17,388 bases of DNA from Bacillota bacterium (GCA_023401495.1 JAEXDU010000040.1:1-17388); one strand, 5' to 3'; counted from the stretch's first letter, positions 7,901 through 16,677 are shown. The notes: a model not told the origin generated them from the sequence alone. Program-made: numbers and translations.

Positions 7901-8010
7901 AGGGCCAGGCAGTACAGCAGCGCTTCTGCCTTTTTAAACGGAAGCAAAACCTGCTGCCCGTCTAACAAAACTCTCGGGGTCTGCAAAAGTTGGAAAGAAA
8001 TAGTCGGCAT
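4996..8010 (-). CDS. BTAD-AAA-TPR transcriptional regulator (SARP/MalT-like)
   Basis: This cytoplasmic protein of about 1004 residues has four parts. An N-terminal winged-helix DNA-binding domain (about 1-90, LLPFKKAEALLYCLAL, RHTLYTIKKTF) is followed by a bacterial transcriptional activation domain (about 95-235). Then comes an NTPase domain with Walker A GDNGVGKT (273-280) and Walker B ILFFD (387-391), and a long helical TPR-like region (about 620-1000, for example YDRALEICSDRK). Such proteins act as ligand- or partner-gated ATP-dependent activators. Met at 8010 is preferred: GAGG lies 9 nt upstream; TTG at 8040 would add ten residues without a ribosome-binding site. It is divergent from hutU-hutI and upstream of the CntK-like gene, so it is a good candidate regulator of both. 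The ligand is unknown. Confidence 0.88.
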   Translation of the reverse strand: MPTISFQLLQTPRVLLDGQQVLLPFKKAEALLYCLALKKTISREQAANLLWDSDDSQVAKKNLRHTLYTIKKTFDLELIVSPKKHLLTLNPELSYDIDYDNFMKNRDFSLCDGELMQGFSLKNADVFENWLDMERTELKEYYLRQLYDSMIQTASKDVSETESLFAKYIKKDPLDERVYQLMMECYQRNGLYYKGIKVYQNISKLLNAELRIAPCAELSQLHRELLSAWTQSSTEEPEQPMVHVIGRKEEMQYLMKSYRSYLLGTPMAIFVLGDNGVGKTYLINHFFDSIGEDSCIVLKTICFQEEREFILQPWNTIMLQLDQYIHSHNISVPANYMNHINTLFPLFGDRPLSLQVPEDIMISYNYRTTRNSVLKLFSLVGEETPIILFFDNIQFMDNLSLELLSLIIRERNPNIMCICTCLDVQTPQLQKQINALLREKFATQLLLEPFSEQVVKDILADRLGPDALNDQIIRHIYQDSEGNGFFLDLLMSYLTQDAGASGVHMPSNPQDILLARLEELSTDSRQLLDTISVCPESITLDIVEYIFNRNTLEIIELTDDLKQRSLIREKVSDGQIRFQFRHAKMQDFVHSQLSPSKRRLLHARVANYYEQAAELVRNNSWYQRVIYHYAQAGNDAKVLQYKILSLSDYSRFNYELYPILQLQKDSALKAPKQLTKYFDELTAELVRLYNYQPNALDFAEMETWLYLVIGKYCISQGQYKKGLDAIHRSLSHAEYLEEHPQMHIACLRQLTFYGIQVGDTGLMCENIQKSMEIAKENRLGIDYAIECRLYGLYLLMCGRYDESREQLNQAINRFESASLDAQNYVLNLAACYNYLGEVERKQQNFERSLEYYDRALEICSDRKYPKNPTFYSNQARALLALGKKEQAADRFFTSNKLYDASSILVGRGITKSYCALLYAAEGNFKDSKPLLAEAERHAQMLASPMSLGILERIKAILIKNYPEEFTDVIPEGFEACCANAEKYMGHLPGAYELYLPLELADPIL

Positions 8011-8081
8011 AACGGAAACCCTCTTTCTCATATTCAACAAAAAAACAGAACGAATCGGCTTAAATTTCTCCTATGCATTTT

Positions 8082-8104
8082 ATTATACACGATCTTTCAT
8101 GAAA
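8082..8104 (-). promoter_or_regulatory. Regulator -10 box and TTTCATGAAA palindrome
   Basis: On the minus strand TATAAT (8087-8082) is a perfect -10 box about 70 nt before the regulator start; no good -35 is found at the usual distance, as expected for an activator-dependent promoter. Next to it, in the spacer/-35 zone, is the perfect 10-bp palindrome TTTCATGAAA (8095-8104), a plausible operator in the 196-bp divergent region shared with hutU. Binding by the BTAD regulator is not shown by the sequence. Confidence 0.45.
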
Positions 8105-8206
8105 AAGCATCTATGAATTCAAATTTTTTTAAGTCATCCCCGCATATTATAGACGTTATTTAGACAGCGCTGTGCTACTATGTATTTGCAAAGGAGGTTC
8201 TACCAC

Positions 8207-10228
<2,022 letters not shown>

Positions 10229-10247
10229 GAAAGCGGAGGAACCGATC

Positions 10248-11495
10248 ATGAGCAAAAAACTGATCTGCCATGCCGCAGAGCTGGTTACCTGCGCCGGGAA
10301 AGGGCCGAAGCACGGCAAGGACATGTCCGACATCGGAATAATCCAGGATGGCGCGGTTCTGATCGACGGCGACAAGATCGTCGCTGTCGGCACGACCGAG
10401 CAGCTGAAACAGCAGTGCAGCGGAATCGACTGCGAAATTATCGATGCGACGGGCAAAACGGTTATGCCAGGATTCGTGGATTCTCACACGCACTTTGTGT
10501 TCGGCGGTTACCGCGCGGATGAATTCTCCTGGCGCCTGAAGGGCGACAGCTACATGTCCATTATGGAACGCGGCGGCGGAATTAATGCGTCTGTATCGAA
10601 AACCCGTGCGGCATCGCTGGAAGAACTGGTGGAGGTGGGCCGCGACCGGCTCGACCGCATGCTGGAATTCGGCGTGACCACCGTGGAAGGAAAAAGCGGC
10701 TACGGGCTGGATAAGGAAACCGAATTAAAGCAGCTTCGCGCCATGAAAGAGCTGAACAGCACACACTGTGTGGACGTTGTCTCCACCTTTATGGGTCCGC
10801 ACAGCGTTCTGCCGGAATACAAGGGCCGTGAGCGTGATTTCATCGATTTTCTGCTCCATGAAGTCATGCCTGTGGTAAAGGAAGAAAACCTTGCTGAATT
10901 CGCGGATATTTTTACGGAGAAGAATGTATTCTCTGTTGAAGATTCCCGCTACTATATGACAGAGGCAAAGAAGATGGGCTTTAAGCTCAAGATTCATGCC
11001 GATGAAATTGTTCAGCTGGGCGGCGCTGAACTGGCGGCCGAAATGGGCGCTGTTTCCGCCGAGCATCTTCTGCAAAGCTCCGACAAGGGGATTGCCGACA
11101 TGGCCAAGGCCGGCGTGATCTGCAATGTTCTGCCCTGCACGGCGTTCTGCCTGAAGGAACCGTACGCGAAGGCCCGCAAAATGATCGACGAGGGCGCGGC
11201 GGTTGCCCTTGGCAGCGACCTGAACCCCGGCAGTTGCTTTACCAACTCCATTCCCCTGATGATTGCACTCGCCTGCATTTACATGGGTCTGTCGATTGAA
11301 GAGGCCATCACCGCTCTCACCATCAACGGCGCGGCAGCGGTAGACAGAGCCGACCGGATCGGCAGCATCGAGCCCGGCAAACAGGCGGATATCATTCTTC
11401 TCAGATACCCTTCGATTCATTTCCTGCCCTATCATACTGCTATTAACTTGGTCGAAACCGTTATCAAAAACGGTGAGATCGTTCACAAACGGTAA
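10248..11495 (+). CDS. hutI: Imidazolonepropionase
   Basis: This 415-residue amidohydrolase opens the ring of 4-imidazolone-5-propionate to N-formimino-L-glutamate, the third step of histidine breakdown. Metal and catalytic residues are in place: PGFVDSHTHF (H80, H82), KIHADE (H250, E253), SAEHLLQ (H273) and LGSDLNPGS (D324). Substrate-loop sequence ERGGGINASVSKTR is typical of HutI. The length fits the family (about 400-420). GGAGG lies 8 nt before the ATG, and the gene starts 19 bp after hutU. Its product would need FtcD or HutG-type enzymes, which are not clearly present here. Confidence 0.97.
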   Translation: MSKKLICHAAELVTCAGKGPKHGKDMSDIGIIQDGAVLIDGDKIVAVGTTEQLKQQCSGIDCEIIDATGKTVMPGFVDSHTHFVFGGYRADEFSWRLKGDSYMSIMERGGGINASVSKTRAASLEELVEVGRDRLDRMLEFGVTTVEGKSGYGLDKETELKQLRAMKELNSTHCVDVVSTFMGPHSVLPEYKGRERDFIDFLLHEVMPVVKEENLAEFADIFTEKNVFSVEDSRYYMTEAKKMGFKLKIHADEIVQLGGAELAAEMGAVSAEHLLQSSDKGIADMAKAGVICNVLPCTAFCLKEPYAKARKMIDEGAAVALGSDLNPGSCFTNSIPLMIALACIYMGLSIEEAITALTINGAAAVDRADRIGSIEPGKQADIILLRYPSIHFLPYHTAINLVETVIKNGEIVHKR

Positions 11496-11511
11496 ACCCT
11501 CTCCTTACTAC

Positions 11512-11566
11512 AGAGAAAAATTCGGCGGAGTGACATTCTGCCTGCCGCTCCGCCGAACGCTTCTCT
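11512..11566. terminator. Hairpin terminator downstream of hutI
   Basis: A 10-bp perfect stem TTCGGCGGAG (11521-11530) with CTCCGCCGAA (11548-11557) is extended, past a 3-nt internal loop, by AGAGAA (11512-11517) with TTCTCT (11561-11566). On the minus strand the stem is followed by TTTTTCTC, good for stopping the leftward ferredoxin transcript; on the plus strand the tail is only CU-rich, so stopping of hutUI here is less sure. Confidence 0.7.
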
Positions 11567-11618
11567 CTTCACTTTGCAAATACGTTCTTGCACAACTTAG
11601 GTGCTTGACTTCTGCCAC

Positions 11619-11697
11619 GGAGCAACATTTTCCCGGGTTTTTTGGCGGCCGGAATACCTGCCAAAGAGCCGGAACAGTGTTGCTCCCTCCTCTTTTT
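11619..11697 (+). terminator. Long nested hairpin with U-rich tail
   Basis: GGAGCAACA (11619-11627) pairs perfectly with TGTTGCTCC (11678-11686), and inside it TTTGGC and GCCAAA form a second stem with CCGG segments between. CTCCTCTTTTT follows. It may be a second terminator of the hut operon or the end of a small RNA; the upstream GCACAACTTAGGTGC forms another short hairpin. No known RNA family is recognised. Confidence 0.4.
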
Positions 11698-11749
11698 CTG
11701 CAGCTTTCTACCGCCGGAGCCATAGCAAATCGGCACGCCGCTTTTTAAA

Positions 11750-12514
11750 TTATTCCTCTATATAATTTTCAATCAGACATTGTTCCATCACTTCTTCGCC
11801 TAACAGCGTGATCGCTTTTTGCGGGCAATGACTGATACAGCGATAGCACATGGTACATCTGCTTCCGGGAACTGCCTTTTGATTGAAGATCGACACATTG
11901 CCCATGGGGCAAAGCGCAGCACACCTGCCGCAGCCAATACATAAATCAGCGTTCACTTTGAGTTCGTTTGAGTAGTTCCTTGTTTTTCTGTAAAACCACA
12001 GCCTTTGTCCGAATAACCCCGCCGCGTGACAAAATGGATTCAATCCGTTTCTTGGGGCTTTCCCTTCTTTTAGAGCATGAACCGCATTTGTGATTTTATA
12101 TTCTGCTCTTTTCACAAGCTCTTTGTTCTGTTCCAGCGGCTTTTTCAGCAGCTTTACATCGCCGATACAATCCGGCATTTTAAGATGAAGCCCGCCTGTC
12201 ACATTAGCTCCATATTTTTTGAACAGCCTTGCGCCGCAGCCCGCACCATCGCCGCTGAACAGCCCCATGGTAGAAATGATGAAAATGTTTTTATTTTGAA
12301 AGCAGGCCCTGTTTTTATCAATAAAATCCTTTACCATTTTCGGAAGGTTACTATAATAAATCGGGTACCCAAAAACAAGATCGTCAGATTCTTTGATTGC
12401 TTCAAGTACATCAGGGTTCTCTATGGAAACAGGTTCACTCGCATTATAACAGCTCATGAATTTTTCAAGACAGTATTTTGTATTTCCCGTACCGCTGAAA
12501 TACACCCCTAACAA
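11750..12514 (-). CDS. EFR1-type flavodoxin-ferredoxin fusion protein
   Basis: This soluble electron carrier of about 254 residues joins an N-terminal flavodoxin-like domain (FMN phosphate loop YFSGTGNT, 5-12; later FGYPIYYSNLPKMVKDFI) to a C-terminal pair of [4Fe-4S] motifs, CIGCGRCAALCP (192-203) and CTMCYRCISHCP (220-231). This is the EFR1 architecture, thought to move single electrons in anaerobes; the partner is unknown. I choose TTG at 12514, which has AAGGGGG 8 nt upstream and gives the usual short N-terminus before GVYFSG. A GTG at 12538 is in frame and would overlap the tetR end by 11 bp. It is co-directional with and directly after the TetR gene, so both should form one operon under the TetR-repressed promoter. 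Confidence 0.9.
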   Translation of the reverse strand: MLGVYFSGTGNTKYCLEKFMSCYNASEPVSIENPDVLEAIKESDDLVFGYPIYYSNLPKMVKDFIDKNRACFQNKNIFIISTMGLFSGDGAGCGARLFKKYGANVTGGLHLKMPDCIGDVKLLKKPLEQNKELVKRAEYKITNAVHALKEGKAPRNGLNPFCHAAGLFGQRLWFYRKTRNYSNELKVNADLCIGCGRCAALCPMGNVSIFNQKAVPGSRCTMCYRCISHCPQKAITLLGEEVMEQCLIENYIEE

Positions 12515-12527
12515 TTTTAACGCCCCC

Positions 12528-13148
12528 TTATCGCCCACCGTTTTGATTCTCTTCTAAAAAAGGACAATGAAATACGCCCATAAAATCAGTGATCTTGTTT
12601 TCCCAATTCTCATCATAAGAAACATTTTTCATTGTCGCTAAAGAAGCAATTCCATGTACGAAAGACCATAAGGCAATAACTGCGTCTTTCCGCTTTTCTT
12701 CGGGATAATCGGCTTGATCCATCCGCTTGAGCGCCAAATCCCTGAAAATTTCAAACGGTTTATCATTCTGACCTTTACCCTGACGGAACGATAAATCTAT
12801 TTTCATATTGGACTGCGTATACAAAAAAGAAAAATAGTGCGGATTCTTCAGAAAGAACACGACATAAGCCTTGCCCAGCTGCTCTAAAACATCCGATCTG
12901 TTGCCATATTCGGATATGGTATCTTCCAGTATCGCGGAAAACTCATCCGTAATATAATTCTGCATGGCCTCCAGCAATTCTTCTTTGTTTTGAAAATGAC
13001 TGTACGGCGCGGCATGACTTACACCGCAGGCGGCCGCCGCTTTACGCAGGGAAAAGGTTTTCAGCCCTTCTTCATTTACCAGCCGGATTCCCTTTTCTAT
13101 CAGTTCGTTCCTCAGATTTTTATGATGATATGACTTTTGGTTTTCCAT
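12528..13148 (-). CDS. TetR/AcrR family regulator with WHG-like C-terminus
   Basis: This 206-residue repressor has an N-terminal helix-turn-helix (about 12-58, FSLRKAAAACGVSHAAPYSHF) and a ligand-binding half containing ALWSFVHGIASLA (about 159-171), the hallmark of the WHG subgroup (TetR_C_33). The ATG at 13148 has GGGGGAG 7 nt upstream. It is the first gene of an operon with the flavodoxin-ferredoxin; its stop lies just before, or overlaps, that start. Its promoter carries two operator-like repeats, so self-repression and control of the electron carrier are likely. The ligand is unknown, perhaps a redox-active or toxic small molecule. Confidence 0.92.
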   Translation of the reverse strand: MENQKSYHHKNLRNELIEKGIRLVNEEGLKTFSLRKAAAACGVSHAAPYSHFQNKEELLEAMQNYITDEFSAILEDTISEYGNRSDVLEQLGKAYVVFFLKNPHYFSFLYTQSNMKIDLSFRQGKGQNDKPFEIFRDLALKRMDQADYPEEKRKDAVIALWSFVHGIASLATMKNVSYDENWENKITDFMGVFHCPFLEENQNGGR

Positions 13149-13163
13149 TACAAATCTCCCCCA

Positions 13164-13209
13164 ATCTTTACACTGTCTATATTTTATATCAGCATCTTTA
13201 CAGTGTCAA
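13164..13209 (-). promoter_or_regulatory. tetR promoter with two operator repeats
   Basis: On the minus strand TTGACA (13209-13204) and TAAAAT (13186-13181) are 17 bp apart, a near-consensus sigma-A promoter. ATCTTTACA followed by C or G and then TGTC occurs at 13164-13177 and 13194-13207, exactly 30 bp apart (three helical turns). Each site is a quasi-palindrome of TTKACA halves around a central base. One site covers the -35 box; the other lies between the -10 box and the tetR ribosome-binding site. Confidence 0.8.
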
Positions 13210-13260
13210 GATAAATTCGTATCCGTACCATTCGGCAGGAAGAACAGCGGGAAGATCAGA

Positions 13261-13307
13261 AACGAAAACAGGCAGCCCTGCTGGTCGGCGGGCTGCCTGT
13301 TTTCGTT
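13261..13307. terminator. Strong hairpin terminator
   Basis: An 18-bp perfect stem, AACGAAAACAGGCAGCCC (13261-13278) with GGGCTGCCTGTTTTCGTT (13290-13307), lies 56 bp past the ureohydrolase stop. The A- and T-rich segments within the stem allow stopping in both directions. It should separate the leftward ureohydrolase transcript from the tetR promoter. Confidence 0.85.
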
Positions 13308-13363
13308 GAGTTATTTTATGGTAATGATAAAAAGGAGGTGTACACAAAATCATTGGGTCAAGG

Positions 13364-14317
13364 TCAGGCGTTCTGACGCTTTTCCTTGATCTGGGCCTCA
13401 ATCTGACCCATGGTGTGCAGCATCATCAGAGCGCCGAGACGTACTGTAATTCCGGAGGGGTCAAACGAAGGAGCGATTTCTACCAAATCTGCCGCGACGA
13501 TACGGCCCATTTTGGCCACCCCGGAAATGATGTCACACACCTGGTCAAACAGCAGGCCGCCGGGATACGGCGACGCCACGCCGGGCGCAATCGACATATC
13601 GAAACCGTCAATGTCTACGGTAATATAATAATTTTTCGCCTTGGGAACTCTGGCCAATACGCCCTCCACCCCCATTTGGTCGGCTTCACGCGAGGAGATG
13701 AGAACGCTGCCATATTTCTTGGCGTCATCAAAATCTGTTTTTTTGCTGCTGCCGATGCCGCGCAGGCCAATCTGAATCATGGGGCCGATATGGTCCATTT
13801 CAGACAGACGGCGCATGGGGCTGCCGTTGCCGTAGCGGAGCGGGCCGACATGATCATTCCAGTCTAAATGCGCGTCGAACTGCACCACACAGATTTCTTC
13901 CCCAAGCTCTTCGAGCGCATTGCCCACCGGCGCGCTGATCGAATGGTCGCCGCCGAGTACAATCGGCACCGCGCCGCGTCTGAGGATTCCCCTGACACCG
14001 TCTGAAATTGCGTCGAAAGTGTGCTGCGGATCTGCCTGAAGAATATCCGCGTCGCCGCAATCCACGATCTTTAAAGGAGCAGCCAGCCGCTGGCAGTCAT
14101 GTTCAAAATCGTAATAGCCGACTTCACCGCGGCTATACTGGGTAGAAGCTTCTCGAATACGGCGTGGCCCCAGGCGCGCGCCGCTCATATACCCTACTGC
14201 AAAGTCAACAGGTGCACCTAAAACGGCAATATCGGCGTCCAGTTGCTCCAGATCGGTACAGATGGGATATTTGCCAAACGAGCATATGCCGGTAATTGGA
14301 AGATTTAAGCGCTGCAT
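13364..14317 (-). CDS. Agmatinase/ureohydrolase family enzyme
   Basis: This 317-residue arginase-fold enzyme carries the full dinuclear manganese set: GGDHS (H125), FDAHLDWND (D148, H150, D152) and VDIDGFD (D235, D237). Members hydrolyse guanidino or formimidoyl groups: agmatine, guanidinobutyrate, guanidinopropionate or formiminoglutamate. The GARLGPRRIREAS and YGNGSPMRRLSEM blocks fit the agmatinase-like side (SpeB/Gbu). The third metal motif ends FDMS instead of the usual LDP, which may bear on specificity. ATG at 14317 is chosen because AGGAGG lies 7 nt upstream; a TTG at 14335 lies before that site. It is divergent from an Lrp regulator. A role as formimidoylglutamase for the nearby hut genes is possible but not shown. 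Confidence 0.88.
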   Translation of the reverse strand: MQRLNLPITGICSFGKYPICTDLEQLDADIAVLGAPVDFAVGYMSGARLGPRRIREASTQYSRGEVGYYDFEHDCQRLAAPLKIVDCGDADILQADPQHTFDAISDGVRGILRRGAVPIVLGGDHSISAPVGNALEELGEEICVVQFDAHLDWNDHVGPLRYGNGSPMRRLSEMDHIGPMIQIGLRGIGSSKKTDFDDAKKYGSVLISSREADQMGVEGVLARVPKAKNYYITVDIDGFDMSIAPGVASPYPGGLLFDQVCDIISGVAKMGRIVAADLVEIAPSFDPSGITVRLGALMMLHTMGQIEAQIKEKRQNA

Positions 14318-14361
14318 GAAAGTTCCTCCTGTCAAAACTGTATCAACAAATAATTTTCCAC

Positions 14362-14376
14362 GGCCCTTTGCGGGCC
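14362..14376 (-). promoter_or_regulatory. Short leader hairpin of ureohydrolase mRNA
   Basis: GGCCC (14362-14366) and GGGCC (14372-14376) form a short GC-rich stem with a 5-nt loop in the leader between the minus-strand -10 box and the ureohydrolase ribosome-binding site. It has no U-run, so it is not a terminator. Function is unclear; it may stabilise the leader. Confidence 0.35.
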
Positions 14377-14393
14377 TCTTTGAATGTGTATTT

Positions 14394-14446
14394 ATTATAG
14401 CATCCGGCCTGGGAATCTGTACAGCGAACTTGTTTTGTGGTATAAT
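14394..14446. promoter_or_regulatory. Divergent promoters sharing a -35 box
   Basis: Rightward, TATAAT (14441-14446) with an extended TGG in front serves the Lrp gene. Leftward, TATAAT (14399-14394, minus strand) with an extended TGC serves the ureohydrolase gene. The palindrome TGTACA (14418-14423) lies 17 bp from the right -10 and 18 bp from the left -10, so both promoters could use it as the -35 box (4 of 6 matches each). Confidence 0.75.
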
Positions 14447-14467
14447 CCATTTGCTTACTATTGTTCG

Positions 14468-14490
14468 GTAAAGTGCGTCTTATACTTTAC
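14468..14490 (+). promoter_or_regulatory. Inverted repeat before lrp start
   Basis: GTAAAGT (14468-14474) and ACTTTAC (14484-14490) form a 7-bp perfect inverted repeat with a 9-bp gap, between the promoter and the ribosome-binding site of the Lrp gene. The arm centres lie 16 bp apart. It could be an Lrp self-binding site or an mRNA hairpin; the sequence cannot tell which. Confidence 0.45.
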
Positions 14491-14521
14491 AAAATGTTTT
14501 TTCGCGAGAAGGAGCCGTTCC

Positions 14522-14953
14522 ATGGATCAGACGGATATCAGGATTATGAATATTCTGCAGCAGGACTGCAAGACCCCGATGCGTGAAATCGGGCGTCAGG
14601 TAGGTCTGACCGCGCCTGCCGTTTCGGAACGGATTGCCCAGCTGCGCGATTCCGGCGCAATTCGCGCCTTTCGGGCCAAGCTGGATTTTGCGGCAGCCGG
14701 CAAAAAGCTGGCGGCTTATATTATGATCAACGTGCCGCCGGACACCTACGCGCGCTTCTGCACCTTTACCAAGGACAACCCGGCTATTACAGAGCACCAC
14801 CACATTATCGGGCCGTACAACGCCCTTTTGAAAATTCATGTCGCCGATTCTGAAGAGCTGGAAAGCCAGCTTTCTGAAATCCGCTCCTTTGGCATGTCGC
14901 AGACCGCAGTGGTACTGAAAACCTATTTTGACCAAAAACCGCTGCCGGAATAA
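14522..14953 (+). CDS. Lrp/AsnC family transcriptional regulator
   Basis: This 143-residue protein has the N-terminal winged helix (about 1-60: DIRIMNILQQDCKTPMREIG then VGLTAPAVSERIAQLRDSGAI) and a C-terminal RAM ligand-binding domain (about 65-140). Length is normal for the family. Such proteins form octamers and sense amino acids. I start at ATG 14522 with AAGGAG 7 nt upstream; longer in-frame extensions lie across the promoter. It is divergent from the ureohydrolase gene, which is the most likely target along with itself. The effector is unknown, probably an amino acid or a guanidino compound. Confidence 0.93.
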   Translation: MDQTDIRIMNILQQDCKTPMREIGRQVGLTAPAVSERIAQLRDSGAIRAFRAKLDFAAAGKKLAAYIMINVPPDTYARFCTFTKDNPAITEHHHIIGPYNALLKIHVADSEELESQLSEIRSFGMSQTAVVLKTYFDQKPLPE

Positions 14954-14980
14954 TACCATTCCTATTCCCCGATACACCTG

Positions 14981-15031
14981 ACGCCAGTCTTTTCAGTAAA
15001 CCGTGTTTTTACTGAGGAACTGGCGTTTTTT
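14981..15031 (+). terminator. Intrinsic terminator of lrp
   Basis: Outer stem ACGCCAGT (14981-14988) with ACTGGCGT (15019-15026) and inner stem CAGTAAA (14994-15000) with TTTACTG (15008-15014) are followed by a T6 run (15026-15031). It is 27 bp past the Lrp stop codon and points rightward. Confidence 0.9.
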
Positions 15032-15100
15032 ACGCCCGGAAATCATTTTTCGGGAATTTATCCCCTGCCTGCGAAAGAACAGGCAAAACAGCGCAATGAA

Positions 15101-15141
15101 AAAGAGCCATGGGGCATAAAATGCCCCATGGCTCTTTTTTT
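15101..15141. terminator. Bidirectional terminator between lrp and GGDEF genes
   Basis: AAAGAGCCATGGGGCAT (15101-15117) pairs perfectly over 17 bp with ATGCCCCATGGCTCTTT (15121-15137) around an AAA loop, with A-rich sequence on the left and T-rich on the right. It ends the leftward diguanylate cyclase transcript 42 bp past its stop and backs up the lrp terminator. Confidence 0.92.
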
Positions 15142-15178
15142 GCATTGTTCTATTTTTGCAAAGGTTTAGCCAGCCCAA

Positions 15179-16327
15179 TCAGTCTTTGCAGTGGTTCTGC
15201 TCCTCGTTTTTCTGCTTGTTTAAATACATCAGCCGGTCAATCCGGGTCAGGAAGGAAGAAGCCGTCAAGCCTTCTTTTCTGTCAAAGCAGTCGCAGCCGA
15301 TCGTCAGCCCGATCTCGTAAGGTACGATATTCTGGCGATTAAATATCTCGATATTTTCACGCAGCCTTTCAAGGATTTCTTTCAGCTCGCAGGAATCCTG
15401 AATTTCCATCACCACCACAAACTCGTCGCCGCCGTAACGCGAGATAAAATCCTGGCGGCGGAACGTCTGCCGTAAAATCCGGGATACATTCCGCAGGGCC
15501 TGATCACCGCTGTCGTGCCCATACTCATCGTTGATTTTTTTAAAGGAATCCAGATCGATCATCAGGCCGGCCAGCAGGCGGTTATCTCTGGTTTTGACCT
15601 TCACGGAGAGGTAATGGTCGAGATACCGGCGGTTATAGAGTCCCGTTAAATAGTCTGTTCTCAGCTGGTCGTTCTGAATATTGATGTACAGCATCAATAT
15701 GGAAAGTGTGGTGCAGGCCCAGATCAAAACGCCCCTTGGCATAAGGAACTGAACGACCGCGCCAACGGTCGGGAAAAGCCCAAACAGAAAAAGGCTGGAA
15801 AACTCTTTAAAGGTCATCCGCTTTCGATTGACAAACAGCAGCAGGCTGGTGGCAATCACATAAATCAGGCAGAGGATCATTAAAATGATGATGTATTTGC
15901 CGCGATGGTAAGTATTATATTCGTCGAGGACAAAATAAATATTCCCAAAAACACTGACAACAGAGAGCACCAAATTAAATACCACCGGGATCAGCAAAAG
16001 GTGCATATAGCTGCGCATGCGCTTCCGGCTTCCAAAAATATAGAAATCCACATACAGGTACCAAAGCAGGCAGATCACCGGATTGAGAGCATTGTAGGCC
16101 ACCATCGCCCCCGACGACAGGATACGGAAAATGCGTCCCGGTCTGCCGTCAATCATCCACATCAGCGTATCCAGAAGCAGCATCGCGGCAACAGCGCAGA
16201 TGATCGACAAAAAAAGCCGCTGATCCGGAAAATACTGGCGGTCCTGACGGCGTACATTCCGAAAAATAAAAAACAATATGATCAAAGCGTAGCAGTTCAG
16301 CTCAATAAATTGAACAATCAGATTCAC
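15179..16327 (-). CDS. Membrane-bound diguanylate cyclase (GGDEF)
   Basis: This 382-residue protein makes cyclic di-GMP from two GTP. The N-terminal half (about 1-215) holds some seven hydrophobic segments, for example CYALIILFFIF, YIIILMILCLIYVIATSLLL and VLIWACTTLSILMLYI, so it is an integral membrane sensor. The C-terminal GGDEF domain (about 220-370) has DYLTGLYNRRYL, DLDSFKKIND and an intact YGGDEF (298-303). The inhibitory I-site RRQD (290-293) is present at the canonical distance, so product feedback is likely. The start is GTG at 16327 with AAGGAG 11 nt upstream, a slightly long gap. No EAL or receiver domain is attached. The signal is unknown. Confidence 0.93.
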   Translation of the reverse strand: MNLIVQFIELNCYALIILFFIFRNVRRQDRQYFPDQRLFLSIICAVAAMLLLDTLMWMIDGRPGRIFRILSSGAMVAYNALNPVICLLWYLYVDFYIFGSRKRMRSYMHLLLIPVVFNLVLSVVSVFGNIYFVLDEYNTYHRGKYIIILMILCLIYVIATSLLLFVNRKRMTFKEFSSLFLFGLFPTVGAVVQFLMPRGVLIWACTTLSILMLYINIQNDQLRTDYLTGLYNRRYLDHYLSVKVKTRDNRLLAGLMIDLDSFKKINDEYGHDSGDQALRNVSRILRQTFRRQDFISRYGGDEFVVVMEIQDSCELKEILERLRENIEIFNRQNIVPYEIGLTIGCDCFDRKEGLTASSFLTRIDRLMYLNKQKNEEQNHCKD

Positions 16328-16426
16328 TGTAACGACGGCTCCTTCCGGATATTTTCCCCCGAGTTCTTCCTTAAGATCATTCGGGACGCGAAAAATCGGC
16401 GGGCGGTATCCTCACGGTTCATTTTG

Positions 16427-16455
16427 ATAATAACAGCGAAACCCCAACAATGCAA
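16427..16455 (-). promoter_or_regulatory. Possible GGDEF gene promoter
   Basis: On the minus strand TTGCAT (16455-16450) and TATTAT (16432-16427) are 17 bp apart, about 100 bp before the start. The -35 box matches consensus at only 3 of 6 positions, so this is a weak call. Confidence 0.35.
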
Positions 16456-16613
16456 ATAGTGAAATCTATTTTTTCATAATTATTTTACACAGGAACGGCT
16501 GCTTGCATTCTCTTTTTTAAGCCTTACAAGGCGAAGCACACCGACCGGATTTCTCTTCATCGTTTTTGCAGCGCTTTTCCTCTGATTTGCATCAAACAAT
16601 ATGAAAATTTAGG
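16456..16613. other. Divergent intergenic stretch
   Basis: This is the middle part of a 463-bp gene-free region between the GGDEF and M20 genes. Apart from a short AAATAG/CTATTT inverted repeat (16454-16471) before a T-run, I see no ORF, RNA gene or repeat here. The rest of the region holds the two promoters and the M20 leader, listed separately. Confidence 0.4.
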
Positions 16614-16642
16614 TTGACAAATTCCTTACTTCACACTATGAT
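16614..16642 (+). promoter_or_regulatory. Strong sigma-A promoter of M20 gene
   Basis: TTGACA (16614-16619, perfect) and TATGAT (16637-16642, 5 of 6) are exactly 17 bp apart. Transcription would start near 16649 and leave a leader of about 140 nt before the M20 start codon, longer than needed for a ribosome-binding site. Confidence 0.82.
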
Positions 16643-16677
16643 TTAAAACATACATGATATATATGAAATTGTTTTTC

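Noticed and set aside
8161..8190. Possible sigma-54 promoter for hutU ending in TTGCA
   Set aside because: No TGGCAC-like -24 element at the needed distance, and the regulator is not of the sigma-54 activator type.
11580..11700. 6S RNA or SRP RNA in the structured region after hutI
   Set aside because: Segments looked suggestive, but no full closing stem of 6S RNA and no conserved SRP loop could be built.
13329..13340. AAAAAGGAGGTG, a perfect ribosome-binding site on the plus strand
   Set aside because: No start codon or coding frame follows; the region lies between a terminator and the end of the ureohydrolase gene.
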